A stretch of DNA of 64,000 nt from Meghimatium bilineatum (GCA_034231615.1 CM067306.1:61149475-61213474), one strand, 5' to 3'; counted from the first letter of the stretch, positions 22,745 to 33,655 are shown. The notes: generated by a model from the letters alone, not told the origin. Program-made: numbers and translations.

Positions 22745-22950
22745 TAGTGTCGCGGAATTGCGTAAAGTAATGACGTGATCAAATGGTTTGGACATCTTAT
22801 GAGGATGAACGATCAACTTCCCATAACAGCTTAAAACAAGATGGAATCAGGATACAGAGACAAGGGCAGACCTAGGAAACGATGCCTAGACAACATCAAG
22901 ACCATCATGAATAAAAATGACTACACATCAACCAGCGTAACACATTTGGC
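22745..22950 (+). pseudogene. LINE carboxyl-terminal fragment
   Basis: Reads NDVIKWFGHLMRMNDQLP, then GYRDKGRPRKRCLDNIKT, the typical W-F-G-H...R-M followed by GRPRKRW-like motif of a LINE tail, then THLAF. One stop interrupts it. The same protein region recurs at 40870-41275 (minus strand). Confidence 0.7.
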
Positions 22951-23089
22951 CTTCATAAAACCCCTATCAACGGTGAACGGTCAAATTACATTATAGTGGG
23001 CAGTATTTCGAAGAAACACCATTTGGGGGGGGGGAGAGGGCCGCAGCATTTCAAGTCCTTGCATCATACTTAGAAAATCTACCGCAACG

Positions 23090-23320
23090 TGCTGGATACA
23101 ATCTTCATTTTCTGGACACGCTATGAGGCATAAAGAACAAATTTACAACGGACACGACTGAACGCAAGAGACATCAGGGACAACTTAAGACAATATGTTT
23201 TATTCTGACATCGTGGCATGGCACAGAGTAAACAACGATATTGAAAGACACTGGAACTAGACAGTTATGGATTACCGTGATCTCCTATGAGATTCAGCAC
23301 GGCACCTGATGATGATGAGC
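23090..23320 (+). pseudogene. LINE carboxyl-terminal fragment and 3' tail
   Basis: Reads FSGHAMRHKEQ then, through stops, DIVAWHRVNNDIERHW, ending in GGCACCTGATGATGATGAG. A short TGA-repeat tail is a common 3' end of the LINEs in this window. Confidence 0.5.
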
Positions 23321-23339
23321 TGCATTTTCTATGCATGAA

Positions 23340-25000
23340 TTCCTCTACACCAGATGGATCTGAGAACTTATTCTCCTGCACTCTTGTCACCCTCTACTCC
23401 AGGTGGATCTGTGAATTAACTTTCTTGCACTCTTGTCACCCTCTACACCAGATGGATCTGAGTACTTATTCTATTGCACTCTTGGTACCCTCTACTCCAG
23501 GTGGATCTGTGAATTAACGAATTAACTTTCTTGCACTGTTGGCCACCCTCTACTCCAGGTGGATCTGTGAATTAACTTCCTTGCACTCTTGTCACCCTCT
23601 ACTCCAGGTGGATCTGTGAATTAACTTTCTTGCACTGTTGTCACCCTCTACTCCAGGTGGATCTGTGAATTAACTTTCTTGCACTCTTGTCGCCCTCTAC
23701 TCCAGGTGGATCTGTGAATTAACTTTTTTGCACACTTGGCCACCCTCTACTCCAGGTGGATCTGTGAATTAACTTTCTTGTACTGTTGGCCACCCTCTAC
23801 TCCAGGTGGATCTGTGAATTAACTTTCTTGTACTGTTGGCCACCCTCTACTCCAGGTGAATCTGTGAATTAACTTTCTTGTACTGTTGGCCACCCTCTAC
23901 TCCAGGTGGATCTGTGAATTAACTTTCTTGTACTGTTGGCCACCCTCTACTCCAGGTGAATCTGTGAATTAACTTTCTTGTACTGTTGGCCACCCTCTAC
24001 TCCAGGTGGATCTGTGAATTAACTTTCTTGCACTCTTGTCCACGCTCTACTCCAGATGGATCTGTGAATTAACTTTCTTGCACTCTTGTCCACCCTCTAC
24101 TCCAGGTGGATCTGTGAATTAACTTTCTTGCACTCTTGTCCACCCTCTACTCCAGATGGATCTGAGAACTTATTCTCCTGCACTCTTGGTACCCTTTACT
24201 CTAGGTGAATCTGTGAATTAACTTTCTTGTACTCTTGTCCGCCCTCTACTCCAGGTGGATCTGTGAATTAACTTTCTTGTACTGTTGGCCACCCTCAACT
24301 CCAGGTGAATCTGTGAATTAACTTTCTTGTACTGTTGGCCACCGTCTACTCCAGGTGGATCTGTGAATTAACTTTCTTGCACTCTTGTCCACCCTCTACT
24401 CCAGGTGGATCTGTGAATTAACTTTCTTGTACTGTTGGCCACCCTCTACTCCAGGTGAATCTGTGAATTAACTTTCTTGTACTGTTGACCACCCTCTACT
24501 CCAGGTGAATCTGTGAATTAACTTTCTTGTACTCTTGTCCACCCTCTACTCCAGGTGGATCTGTGAATTAACTTTCTTGTACTGTTGGCCACCCTCTACT
24601 CCAGGTGAATCTGTGAATTAACTTTCTTGTACTGTTGGCCACCCTCTACTCCAGGTGGATCTGTGAATTAACTTTCTTGCACACTTGGCCACCCTCTACT
24701 CCAGGTGGATCTGTGAATTAACTTTATTGCCCACTTTGCCACCCTCTACTCCAGGTGGATCTGTGAATTAACATTCGTGCACTCTTGGCCACCCTCTACT
24801 CCAGGTGGATCTGTGAATTAACTTTCTTGCACTCTTGGCCACCCTCTACTCCAGTTGGATCTGTGAATTAACTGTCTTGCACACTTGGCCACCCTCTACT
24901 CCAAGTGGATCTGTGAATTAACTTTCTTGCACACTTGGCTACCCTCTACTCCAGGTGGATCTGTGAATTAACTTTCCTGCACTGTTGGCCACACAAATAT
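23340..25000. repeat. 50-bp minisatellite, about 33 copies
   Basis: Unit CCACCCTCTACTCCAGGTGG then ATCTGTGAATTAACTTTCTT and a variable GCACTCTTGG/GTACTGTTGG end. Variant units alternate in blocks. The array begins just after a LINE 3' end. Confidence 0.97.
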
Positions 25001-25076
25001 GGCGAAAGATCGATAATATGTGCTCACAGCAACAGAAAAAAATCAACAGAAAAAAATCAACAGTTAAATCTAGGAA

Positions 25077-25096
25077 CATGCAAATCTAGGAACATG
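25077..25096 (+). repeat. Left 20-bp target duplication of the RNase H retroelement
   Basis: The 20-bp string CATGCAAATCTAGGAACATG here is repeated exactly at 25714-25733, on the other side of the retroelement fragment. A partial extra copy lies beyond each one. Confidence 0.7.
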
Positions 25097-25713
25097 CTAG
25101 TTAGTTAGTTAGTTAGTTAGTCGTCGGATCATCATCACTGCACATATCCATAGTTGCTCCGATCTCTCCTTGAGTGTATCCGCCATCACACTTCTGCTGA
25201 CAGTACCGGTTCTATGCTGGTTGATCATCATTCTTCTGCGCCCTCCAAAATGTTCACCTCTAGCAACACCGCATTTCAATCCCTGATCTTTAATCCTAGC
25301 CATTGAAAAGGAATCATCATCCACATTAGTCTCACTCTCACGTGTTATATCTCTTAAGGAGTTCAAAACGTCAGTGCGATCCATTGCCCTATCGCCCTGT
25401 GCCACAATCGCGCACGATGCCAGTTGATCCGCTCTTTCATTGCCTCGAACGCCCACATGTCCCGGCAGGAAAATAAATGTAACCACTTTCAAGCTCGCCT
25501 TTCTCAAGGCCTCACTCCACTGTTCGCGAACGAGACCCACTTGTACCTTCTTAATCATACTCATAGAGTCACTCAAGATGCAGACCTGCGTTACCTTCTG
25601 TGTGCGTAGCCACTCAAATGCCTTGGTCACCGCCATAGTCTCCATGGTCATACTACTCGTAGTGACCGCAAAGGCACCATTTTCCTCCTTGATCGTTTTA
25701 CCTGCGCACTGAA
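25097..25713 (-). pseudogene. 5'-truncated retroelement RNase H domain with (CTAA)n tail
   Basis: On the minus strand, residues after the junction read CAGKTIKEENGAF, then SSMTMETMAV (catalytic Glu), ILSDSMSMI (Asp), FLPGHVGVRGNERADQLA (His and last Asp) and TGTVSRSVMADTL. These are the order and spacing of an RNase H domain in non-LTR retrotransposons. The first catalytic Asp (TDGS) is missing because of the truncation. The frame is open from 25732 to 25109, but its first residues (MFLDLHV) come from the flanking repeat. After the last codons the minus strand runs into CTAA repeats (25122-25096). A 20-bp duplication flanks it, as expected of target-primed reverse transcription. Not functional alone. 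Confidence 0.8.
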
Positions 25714-25767
25714 CATGCAAATCTAGGAACATGCAAATCTAGGAACATGCAAAACTAGGAACAGGCT

Positions 25768-25957
25768 AATGAAGTTTTGCTAATCATCGGAAGCACACAT
25801 AATTACACCCACAACTCGGCGTCAATAGTGCAGCTCATGCTCGTCATTTTTTGTTGTGTATGTAGTCTTGAGAAAGACCTTTCGATCGAAACCATGATTT
25901 GTGTGTGCCATTATGTGTGCTTCCAGTGATAGGCAAAACTTCATTACTCTGTTTAAG
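25768..25957. repeat. Inverted repeat with GGTCGAAAC-type motif
   Basis: TAATGAAGTTTTGCTAATCA (25768) pairs with the complement ending AACTTCATTA near 25955; GAAGCACACATAAT pairs with ATTATGTGTGCTTC. Motif copy 2 lies between (25867-25897: AGAAAGACCTTTCGATCGAA). Related to 17985-18085. Confidence 0.6.
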
Positions 25958-25999
25958 TTTTGTCAGCAAAAAATTACTTGAATGAACGGATTGTGTCGA

Positions 26000-26785
26000 G
26001 TCCCTCCCCCCTCCCCCCCCCCCCCCCAGTCGAGACTAAGTATCCACACCTTCACATTATGACAAATAAACGTTGAGTCAGAGGAGATAAAACAACTGTC
26101 ACAGTAAAGCACAAAAAGGACAGAGGAGGATATGGTACATAAACATTACCAAAAGAAAACTGAGTTGAGTCATTGCATCATAGTCTACGATATAAGACCT
26201 ACTAGTTCATAGAAAATCACGCCTTCTCGAAAAATCATTCGACTATTCCCGTGATTTTCATTCGTTACTATAGTTATACTATGTGTGACAGCCAATGAAG
26301 ATTAATGGAATAGTCAATCTAGTCATTTTAAAAGGATTGATTTTCCATTAACCATTAGGCCTTACATACACCGATGGTCACGGTTATAGTCACCTGTGTC
26401 GGAAAGTAGAAGCTATTGGAAGAGGAATGAGGCGAGACAAGGTAACATAGGCCCCTTTTTCTATTCGTTTCTTTCAAAGCTTAAGGATGTCTTGTATTCT
26501 TGTCACGGAATTTCCAGTAAGACGATCAAAGGTAACAGGTGTCAGGGTTACCAGTTCAAGTACAGGTGTCTGGTAATCATAGAATGACAAGATATGACAT
26601 TTAGTCCGTCTCGTGGAAAACAATAGATTTTGTGATCTGATTTCTGAGGTTGGCAATGGCGGAGATTAATGCCAGTTGTAACAGGACCAGGGACTTAACT
26701 GTGACATGGCCATTAGATAGTTGATAGATACTTCTGTTTGATTAAATGAGGAATGGAAATAGATATTTCTTCCTCATTCTCTCGT
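26000..26785. other. No recognisable gene
   Basis: Contains a C homopolymer tract (about 26005-26028) and otherwise ordinary sequence. Two overlapping frames of about 60 aa have no support. Confidence 0.5.
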
Positions 26786-26789
26786 ATAT

Positions 26790-27125
26790 CTATATTCATC
26801 TAAATCTATATTCGTCTAGATCTACATTCATCTATATTCGTCTCGATCTACAATCATCTATATTCGTCTAGATCTACATTCATCGATATTCGTCTAGATC
26901 TACATTCATCTATATTTGTCTAGATCTACATTCATCTATATTTGTCTAGATCTACATTCATCTATATTTGTCTAGATCTACATTCATCTATATTCGTCCA
27001 GATCTACATTCGTCTATATTCGTCTAGATCTACATTCATCTATATTCATCTCATCTACAATCATCTATATTCATCTACATCTACAATCATCTATATTCGT
27101 CTAGATCTACATTCATCTAGATCAG
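26790..27125. repeat. 26-bp minisatellite, about 13 copies
   Basis: Unit CGTCTAGATCTACATTCATC plus TATATT, somewhat degenerate at both ends. Confidence 0.95.
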
Positions 27126-27194
27126 TGGCACTCAATCTTGTTTCGCCCGTGGCCGTATTGTGTGTCATGTTTTCAATTGTGTCCCCCTGGATCT

Positions 27195-27455
27195 GACAAG
27201 TTCTCTTGTTCTTCTGCGTTCATTCTCAATTTCCCGCTGGATCTTTCTTGTAGCAGGACAACGGTCATACAAGATTTCCAGCAGGATTTAGTCTCTCTTC
27301 TTCTTCAGCATTCATTCTCAAATTCCTACTGGATTTCTCTTATAACAGGACAATGGTCATACATGATTTCCAGTTGGATGTAGTCCAGAGAATGGAAATG
27401 CGTTGTGTATCCATTAAATTTGCGAGAATGGCCCGACACATCCGTCTTATGATGA
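27195..27455 (-). repeat. SINE-like repeat R1 with internal duplication
   Basis: The minus strand shows R1 head GACGGATGTGTCGGGCCATT. Its 3' half (GGAAATC...CTGCTACAAG...GAGAATGAACGC) is present twice (about 27200-27290 and 27300-27380). Confidence 0.7.
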
Positions 27456-28700
27456 TTGTCCAGGCACAAAAGTTATCTTTTCAACACAGACTTCATAATT
27501 TCCAGCCACTGAGGCATAGATAGCCTGGCGGATTATTTCCAAGAATATTTATAAAATTGGTTTAAAAAAACTAATTATTTATGGCACAAAAGATCCTCTT
27601 ACATGGCCATATTTTATGCCCTCGTCAATTCCTCCGGTTTCGTCAATTCTGCCCAAGTAATTAAAATAATATACCTCTTGGATTATGTCATCAGGTAAGT
27701 TCATATGACTCTCATAGATTGTGTTTCATCTCCGCACCTTAAGTTATTAATTTCCCGATACATTTTTCTTTTAAATCTCTAAAGACGTAAAACCTCATAG
27801 AAAATAAAGAATAAAGCTGTATTTGATAGGGCTATGTCATATTCGCAACTGCGGAATTAAGACAAAATAATAATGGATAGAATAAAGACAAATTGTAGCA
27901 AATTTCAGACGTAGATGAAAGAAACAAAACTTGAACATTTAGTAAACACCGGAAAGATTAAGAAGAGACGAAACAGAAGAAGACACAGAGATAAACTTCA
28001 GGATGGGTCGTTAATGTGCCACGCAGAAATGTCACCAACTGAACTTATTAACATAAGTGATAGAGATTTGTGGAGAAACATCATCACATATGCCACTCGT
28101 CATGACCCTCGATTGATTGACGTTGGTTCTGTGATAATAACAAATACACTGACATATTAACTTCATCGCGTGACATATATTACATAAATGATTTTCTAAT
28201 ACAATTAACTCCTTAACTCCGTCAACCCAATAAAACAGTCCGTTAAATATACTCTTCCTGCATGTAAGCCAATAAAACCTCCATTTTATAGTTAGTCTAA
28301 ACACATTATGGCAAGGCAAGAAAACCCTTACGGGAATAAGGAGTTCATTGAGGGAAGTTTTGCAAGATAGATGGAGTATAATCAATGGAATATGCAAAGG
28401 GTAGACTAAAACGCAGAGGTATAAATGGGAAAAGTTGTATAGAATACAAAGCGAAAGGTAGTCACATTTCACAGTAAAAATTATCAACGGGAATTTCTAA
28501 ATCAATACGTCGAACATCAAAGGGGAATTTTTGGGGTAAATTCCACGAAAATATCATGAGGTTGTATTAGAGACAGCAAACACGAGAAGGGAAAAAAATA
28601 GATGGAAACATTCCAAAACATAAAACACGTTGTTTAGCCCTGCAGAAATGTGTCTTTATGTGGTCTATCTCACTGCGCGGTCGTAATTGATTCCACTGAT
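27456..28700. other. No recognisable gene
   Basis: About 1.2 kb of ordinary AT-rich sequence. A 151-aa minus-strand frame (28032-28487) has no recognised domain; it overlaps an 81-aa plus-strand frame (27915-28160) with a basic stretch KIKKRRNRRRHRDK. Neither is supported as a gene. Confidence 0.5.
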
Positions 28701-28709
28701 GAAATACCA

Positions 28710-29005
28710 GGGATTTAAATGGCCCGTGTGTTGCCGGGGCCCGAAATGGGAGCAAAGAATAGCAACTCTGTTTACGTTCCACGCATGTCGTAAAAGGCGA
28801 CTAACGAGGTTATGGGATGGAGTTGGTTGTCCCATCCCATATATGCTCAGTGACCCAAAGCAATACTGAAGTCGGATGTGTCAGGCCGAAAGGCGCAGAT
28901 ATAAAGTAATGCTGAAAACCATGATACAACGCATTCCGTTATCTGGACTACATCCTGCTAATCCGCAGGAGTTTGAGTAAGAACGCAGAAGAAGAAGAGG
29001 AAATG
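28710..29005 (+). repeat. Composite SINE, full length (head plus R1-like body)
   Basis: Head: GGGAGCAAAGAATAGC, then CCACGCATGTCGTAAAAGGC and GACTAACGAGG. Body: CAATACTGAAGTCGGATGTG, TCAGGCCGAAAGGCGCAGAT, ATACAACGCATTCCG, CTGGACTACATCCTGCTAAT, CAGGAGTTTGAG, ending AACGCAGAAGAAGAAGAGG. The GTCGTAAGAGGCGACTAA-type core resembles a deeply conserved metazoan SINE domain. This is the best complete copy in the window. Confidence 0.75.
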
Positions 29006-29159
29006 GGAGTATACACTTTTAAAGGTGTTTGAAAGGGGATAGCTGATAGTGTAGGTAAGGTTTTGGGGATATGAAGACAGGTGTTCAGAATAGTTCTGTG
29101 GGTGGATAATAAACAGCGCAATTTATTTTGTCGTTCTTACTTGCTGTTTGTAATGTTGT

Positions 29160-29235
29160 GTATTATTGATAAGATATTTTGGTCGAAACGTCGATTCTCT
29201 TATGCTATCACGTGGGTATCAAGTGATTAGAACAA
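29160..29235 (+). repeat. GGTCGAAACGTCG motif, copy 3
   Basis: 29167-29195 reads TGATAAGATATTTTGGTCGA then AACGTCGATT, weaker than the other copies. Confidence 0.45.
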
Positions 29236-29439
29236 ATTCATCACCATGTTTCCTAGTTTCGCCTGCTGGATTTCAGTTTTTCTGCAGTTACTACCTATTA
29301 TTAATTTATTCTGGCTAATGAGATTGATAATCACTTTTCTGTAAGGTCCTACGTCTTCCCGGGGATACGGTTTGGGCTGGATACTATCACAGAACAGATA
29401 TGTGCCGAGATTGTCGACATTAAAGACCTATGTACAGAA

Positions 29440-29610
29440 AGTAAACAAGACTTCATTCGTGACGTTTTTTTTATTATTGTCGTGTTTTCGTTGGTGCCTA
29501 TTTATATACTTGGAGCCACATGCCAAAAAGTCACAGCTGATCAACGAGATTCGCGGAAATAACCAAAATTAGCCTCACAGATTATGTTTACTTTCTGTAC
29601 ACGTCTTTTT
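29440..29610 (+). repeat. Dispersed repeat shared with 48255-48410
   Basis: Both read ACGTTTTT, TATTATCGTG (or TATTGTCGTG), TTTTCGTTGG/TTTTTGTTAG, then TTATATACTTGGAGCCACAT against TTATATACGTGGAATCGAAT, followed by AATCAAAATCAG-like sequence in the same order. Confidence 0.5.
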
Positions 29611-29639
29611 TTTGGGGGGGGGATATCAAACGCCATGAT

Positions 29640-29852
29640 AGCCTAGAGAAGAAGATACTGAGGGGATGATGTCAGAGGGATGAACAAGAGGAAGCACAAG
29701 AAGAAGATGGACGCAAGACATCAAAGACCACCTAAACATGACAGTAACAGAAACAGTAAAACTAGCTCAAGATGGAGAAGTTTCAACAGGCTGTTTTACT
29801 GCTACATCCTGTTCATGATATGCTATCTGATGATGATGATGATGATTACACA
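29640..29852 (+). pseudogene. LINE carboxyl-terminal fragment and TGA-repeat tail
   Basis: Reads TRGSTRRRWTQDIKDHLNMT, then ETVKLAQDGE and AT, a GSPRRRW..DIK-like LINE tail, ending in CTGATGATGATGATGATG (29827-29846). No complete domain. Confidence 0.6.
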
Positions 29853-30374
29853 GGTCTTTACTGGAAACCGGTCATGTATGGAGCCGATACGAAACAGCAA
29901 TATCAATAAAAAATACTATAAACACGGTAGTCACATATCTTTTGTATTTCATTTGAATCCAATCGAAACAGAAGATCCAAATTTGTTGTTTTTGAGTTCC
30001 CATAAAAAACTGGGAAAACATCCTCACGAATCTATTTTAAATTAACAATATCCAAAAATAGAATGGGAAATACACACACACACTAAAATAGTTAAGTAAT
30101 TTTTCCTTAAACGGGGAAAAAAAAACACAAACTGTTCCCCGGGTTATGTTTGGTAAAGTCTGAGAAATAGAAAGTATGGCTGCGACCTAAAAAGAATTGT
30201 TCCGTCTTAATTTGGCGGGGTTCGTGTGAAGGAGAGAGTTCGGCTGCCATGTTTTTCATTCACAATTTTTACACGATACAATAAACTGTTGGAAGTGAAA
30301 CTCTTTGTACTTAGTAGGAGTACGGGAGCCCAGTAGTCTAATTTGTATCTTTTTTAGAAGTATGCAACTGACCA

Positions 30375-30545
30375 TCGCGGAGATATAAGACCGAATATCT
30401 TCTTCTGCGCCCGCTCTCTGATAACCAACCCCAGAGTTCGTGTGATTTCTGCTGAGGAGCGTGAAGTACATTGTGCTGCCAGTTTTACAGCAGAGCTGCG
30501 TTATTTTGCACCTTCGGCCCAGTACATTCGACTTTGGCAAGCCTT
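30375..30545 (-). repeat. SINE variant (shared with 55225-55390)
   Basis: On the minus strand: TTGCCAAAGTCGAATGTACT, GGGCCGAAGGTGCAAAATAA, CTGGCAGCACAATG, GAAATCACACGAACTC, GGTTGGTTATCAGAGAGCGG and GCGCAGAAGAAGATAT. The copy at 55225 has the same block order. Its first and last blocks match R1 but its middle differs, so it is a variant body on shared ends. Confidence 0.65.
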
Positions 30546-30639
30546 TAATTCGGGTTAGTTTCCCTAGCCTGTGACAGCCTTCTTATCTGTCACAAGGCTA
30601 CGGTGTGTATCTGCTCTACTCCGTGATGGTTTATCACCC

Positions 30640-30725
30640 CCTGTACCCTTAGAATTTGTTGTTGTTCGTCCATCACAAGTGATGATGACCATTTTGTTAC
30701 ATCCACTTTTGAAAATTCAATTAGA
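30640..30725 (-). repeat. LINE 3' untranslated fragment
   Basis: The minus strand reads AATTGAATTTTCAAAAGTGG, then ATGTAACAAAATGGTCATCA and TCACTTGTGATGGACGAACA. This matches the sequence just downstream of the LINE stop codon at 62940-63000. Confidence 0.75.
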
Positions 30726-31584
30726 GTTATGAGAAATAACTTGGATTTTACAGGCCATAACAAGGACTTTGCAGGCGAAAACATATCCATGAGTGGTAAA
30801 ACTGGGGTTTAGACTTGGGTCGATTACGTCTATTTCGCACAAAGTGTTTCGCTGACAGTGAACTTGTCTCACATATTTAGAAGTATTTTTCCAGTTCCTA
30901 TCAATTAGTCAATCTATTTCCATTGCTGAGCATGATTTCGGTATAGGAAAAACTCGACAGTGGAGGTTTGCCAGTGTTCGTTTGCCCTCTTAGCCAAGAT
31001 ATCATTCACCGACATCGCCAACCTCTCATCCAAGTCTGAGCATCTACACATATTAGAGAGCACATGGGACTAGGCGCTTGTTCTCAAGCTGAACTGTACT
31101 TTAGCTCCGATTTCCGTATAACGTTTCCCATTCTATTTGCACGCGGAGCTGTCCCCTCTGACACTGTGCTGTTCTATCATTGTATTCAATGTTACCCTTA
31201 ACATTTCCCATACGAAGACTTGCACACGCCTCTTGATATTCGTGACGACATCTTCCTAAAACGAGACACCGGCATTTGCTGCCCCTCGAATGCATCTTCA
31301 TTTTGGCTAACCTAGGCAGAATTCTTTGTGTCACGGTGTCGACAGTTATGCTGTATGTGTTGGCGCAGATGTGTAGGAGATATTGCTTTTTAAATTTTGG
31401 AGTAGATCATCATTCCATCTTCGGTTTTTACATCCACGGACATGGCCCTAAAATGTGTTATCTAAGATGACATCACGAACCGCGGTATTTCTGTTTCCAG
31501 GGTGCGACACGGTGAGGTACTTTAAAGAGACCTCCTTGTCTCATAACGTGTCTAAAGAATAAATATTGTCTCTTTCTGATATTA
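30726..31584. other. No recognised gene
   Basis: A 77-aa minus-strand frame (31101-31334, rich in Cys, Arg and Lys) and a downstream minus-strand stretch reading SDLDERLAMSVNDILAKRA have coding-like composition, but I recognise no family. It could be a degraded retroelement open frame. Confidence 0.35.
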
Positions 31585-31885
31585 TTAAGTAAACCTCGTC
31601 TCGTATTTGATTAAGTAACCCTCATCTGGTCTCGTATTTGATTAAGCAACCATAGTCTCGTATTTGATTACGTAACCCTCGCCTCGTATTTCAAGTAACC
31701 CTCGTCTTGTATTTGATTAAGTAACTCTCGTCTCGTCTCAAATTTGATTAAATAACCCTCGTCTCGTCTCGTATTTGATTAAATAACCCTCGTCGTGTCT
31801 CGTATTTAATTATTAAGTAACACTCGTCTCGTATTTGATTAAGTAACCCTCGTCTCGCCTCGCAATTGACTCTTTCAGCACCTCC
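31585..31885. repeat. About 25-bp degenerate minisatellite
   Basis: Unit CTCGTATTTGATTAAGTAAC plus CCTCGT, with variable CTCGT insertions. Confidence 0.9.
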
Positions 31886-31929
31886 ATGTAAATGTTGGTT
31901 TATAAAACCAGTGCCAGGTCTAAACAAAT

Positions 31930-32525
31930 TATATAACCTAACATAAACTAACATAACCTAACATAACCTAACATAACCTAACCTAACATAACCTAACATA
32001 AGCTAACATAAACTAACCTAACCTAACCTAACATAACCTACCATAGCCTAACCTAACATAGCCTAACCTAACCTAACCTAACATAACCTAACCTAACATA
32101 ACCTAACATAACCTAACCTAACCTAACATAACCTAACATAACCTAACCTAACCTAACATTACCTAACATAACCTAAAATAACCTAACCTAACATAACATA
32201 ACATAACCTAACCAAACCTAACCAAACCTAACCTAACATAACCTAACATAACCTAACATAACATAACCTAACATAACATAACCTAACATAACCTAACATA
32301 ACTGAACATAACCTAACATAACCTAACATAACCTAACCTAACATAACCTAACCTAACATAACATAACCTAACCTAACATAACCTAACCTAACCTAACCTA
32401 ACATAACCTAACCTAACCTAACCTAACATAACCTAACATAACCTAACATAACCTAACATAACCTAACCTAACATAACCTAACCTAACATAACCTAACCTA
32501 ACATAACATAACCTAACCTAATCTA
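31930..32525. repeat. CCTAA/CATAA pentamer array (telomere-like)
   Basis: About 600 bp almost entirely in 5-bp phase, made of CCTAA and CATAA with few exceptions. The complement is TTAGG/TTATG, that is, TTAGG-type repeat with a recurrent G-to-T change. Interstitial, flanked by unique sequence on the right. Confidence 0.95.
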
Positions 32526-32722
32526 TCTATATCTAACTATCTATATTATTGTTATAACCACTTGTACCGTTAAGCGTCGTGTATGGAAGTTGGATTCGTC
32601 TGTCTTTGGTCACGTGGTTCAGATTGACCATGGTCAGCCTGCGTTTCTTTAAGTTTTTTTATTGTCCCCCCCCCCCATTTCGTTCTTGGTATTCCTCGTT
32701 ACATGCATCGTGTACTTCTGCT

Positions 32723-32790
32723 GTTGTATGCAGTGGCGTAGCGTGGGTCTGCATCTCCGCCCCACCCCTCGCTACGCCACTGGTTGTATG
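32723..32790. mobile_element. 52-bp hAT-type MITE with 8-bp target duplication
   Basis: Element 32731-32782: CAGTGGCGTAGCG at the left and its exact complement CGCTACGCCACTG at the right (13-bp perfect inverted repeats, 26-nt interior). GTTGTATG flanks both sides (32723-32730 and 32783-32790). CAGTGGCGTAGC-type ends with 8-bp duplications are characteristic of hAT transposons. Far too short to encode anything. Confidence 0.85.
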
Positions 32791-32904
32791 CACAAAGAGC
32801 AAGAACTGGAAGCAGTAGCTAAATATAAGACAAGGAAGAGATATATTTAAGTTCTATGCTCCGCAGGGAGTGACAGATCAATATACTGAATAGACAGCCA
32901 GATA

Positions 32905-33199
32905 TACAGATATTGGGAGCCGCGTTAGCGCAGTGGTTAGCGCACTGACTTCGCATATGAGTGGTCCTGGGTTCATTCCCCAGTTGAGGCGGAAATGTTT
33001 TCAGATCGCAACGTCGACCCAGGTCGACCCAGCCTTAAATGGGTACCGGATTAATCCGGGAAGTAAAGACTGCGAGGGAGAGGAGATGGCTACCACCCTC
33101 ATTTGCAGAGCCTGTGAAATGTGAGATCGCCAACATCTCACACCCCTACGGCATTAATAAATGATATGGGTTACTTTACTTTACTTTTACTACAGATAT
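32905..33199 (+). repeat. tRNA-derived SINE, full length, with 9-bp target duplication
   Basis: A box TAGCGCAGTGG at 32926-32936 and B box GGTTCATTCCC at 32970-32980, correctly spaced for polymerase III. The body includes GGGTACCGGATTAATCCGGG and AAGTAAAGACTGCGAGGGAG, and the tail is TTACTTTACTTTACTTTTAC. TACAGATAT flanks at 32905-32913 and 33191-33199. The second copy is at 37309. Confidence 0.9.
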
Positions 33200-33217
33200 A
33201 CTGATGAAGAGAAACAT

Positions 33218-33655
33218 CTATCTGTGTTCCTTCGGCGTCGAACACGGTACAGAAACCAGAGCTCTCCAGTTCGAGCGATGTGATGATGCTGTGTGTAGTT
33301 CTTGTATGTTATTGAGACTCATAGTCATACTCTCTTTGATGGTTGTTTTGCGAAGAGTCTCTCTTGGTCTTCCTCTTTCTCTTTTGCCATCTGGTACCCA
33401 TTTTAACGCTTGTAGCGACAGTCTGTTTTCATTCATTCTAAGTACATGTCCGATATACGTCCATTCTTTTCTTCTTATTGTTGTAGAAACATATTGCTGT
33501 TTGGTGTCTTCTCTTACTTGCTTGTTTGACTTGAATTCTTCCCAACGAATATTTGAGAACCTTCTAAGACATTTATTTTCAAATGAGTTCAATTTCTTAT
33601 CCAGTGTCTTTGTCATTTTCCAACTTTCGCAACCATATGTCAACATGGATATCAC
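33218..33655 (-). pseudogene. LINE carboxyl-terminal fragment (145 aa open)
   Basis: Reads SMLTYGCESWKMTKTLDKKL, then NKCLRRFSNIRWEEF, IGHVLRMNENRL and GKRERGRPRETLRKT. This is the region after the reverse transcriptase of a non-LTR element (YGCESW, CLRR, GHVLRM, GRPRETW-like motifs). The stop codon is at 33218. The 5' end breaks off inside a minisatellite made from the same sequence. No polymerase motifs remain. Confidence 0.85.

Noticed and set aside
32914..33190. A functional tRNA gene
   Set aside because: A and B boxes are present, but the sequence does not form a complete tRNA and continues into a SINE body with a TTTAC tail and target duplication.
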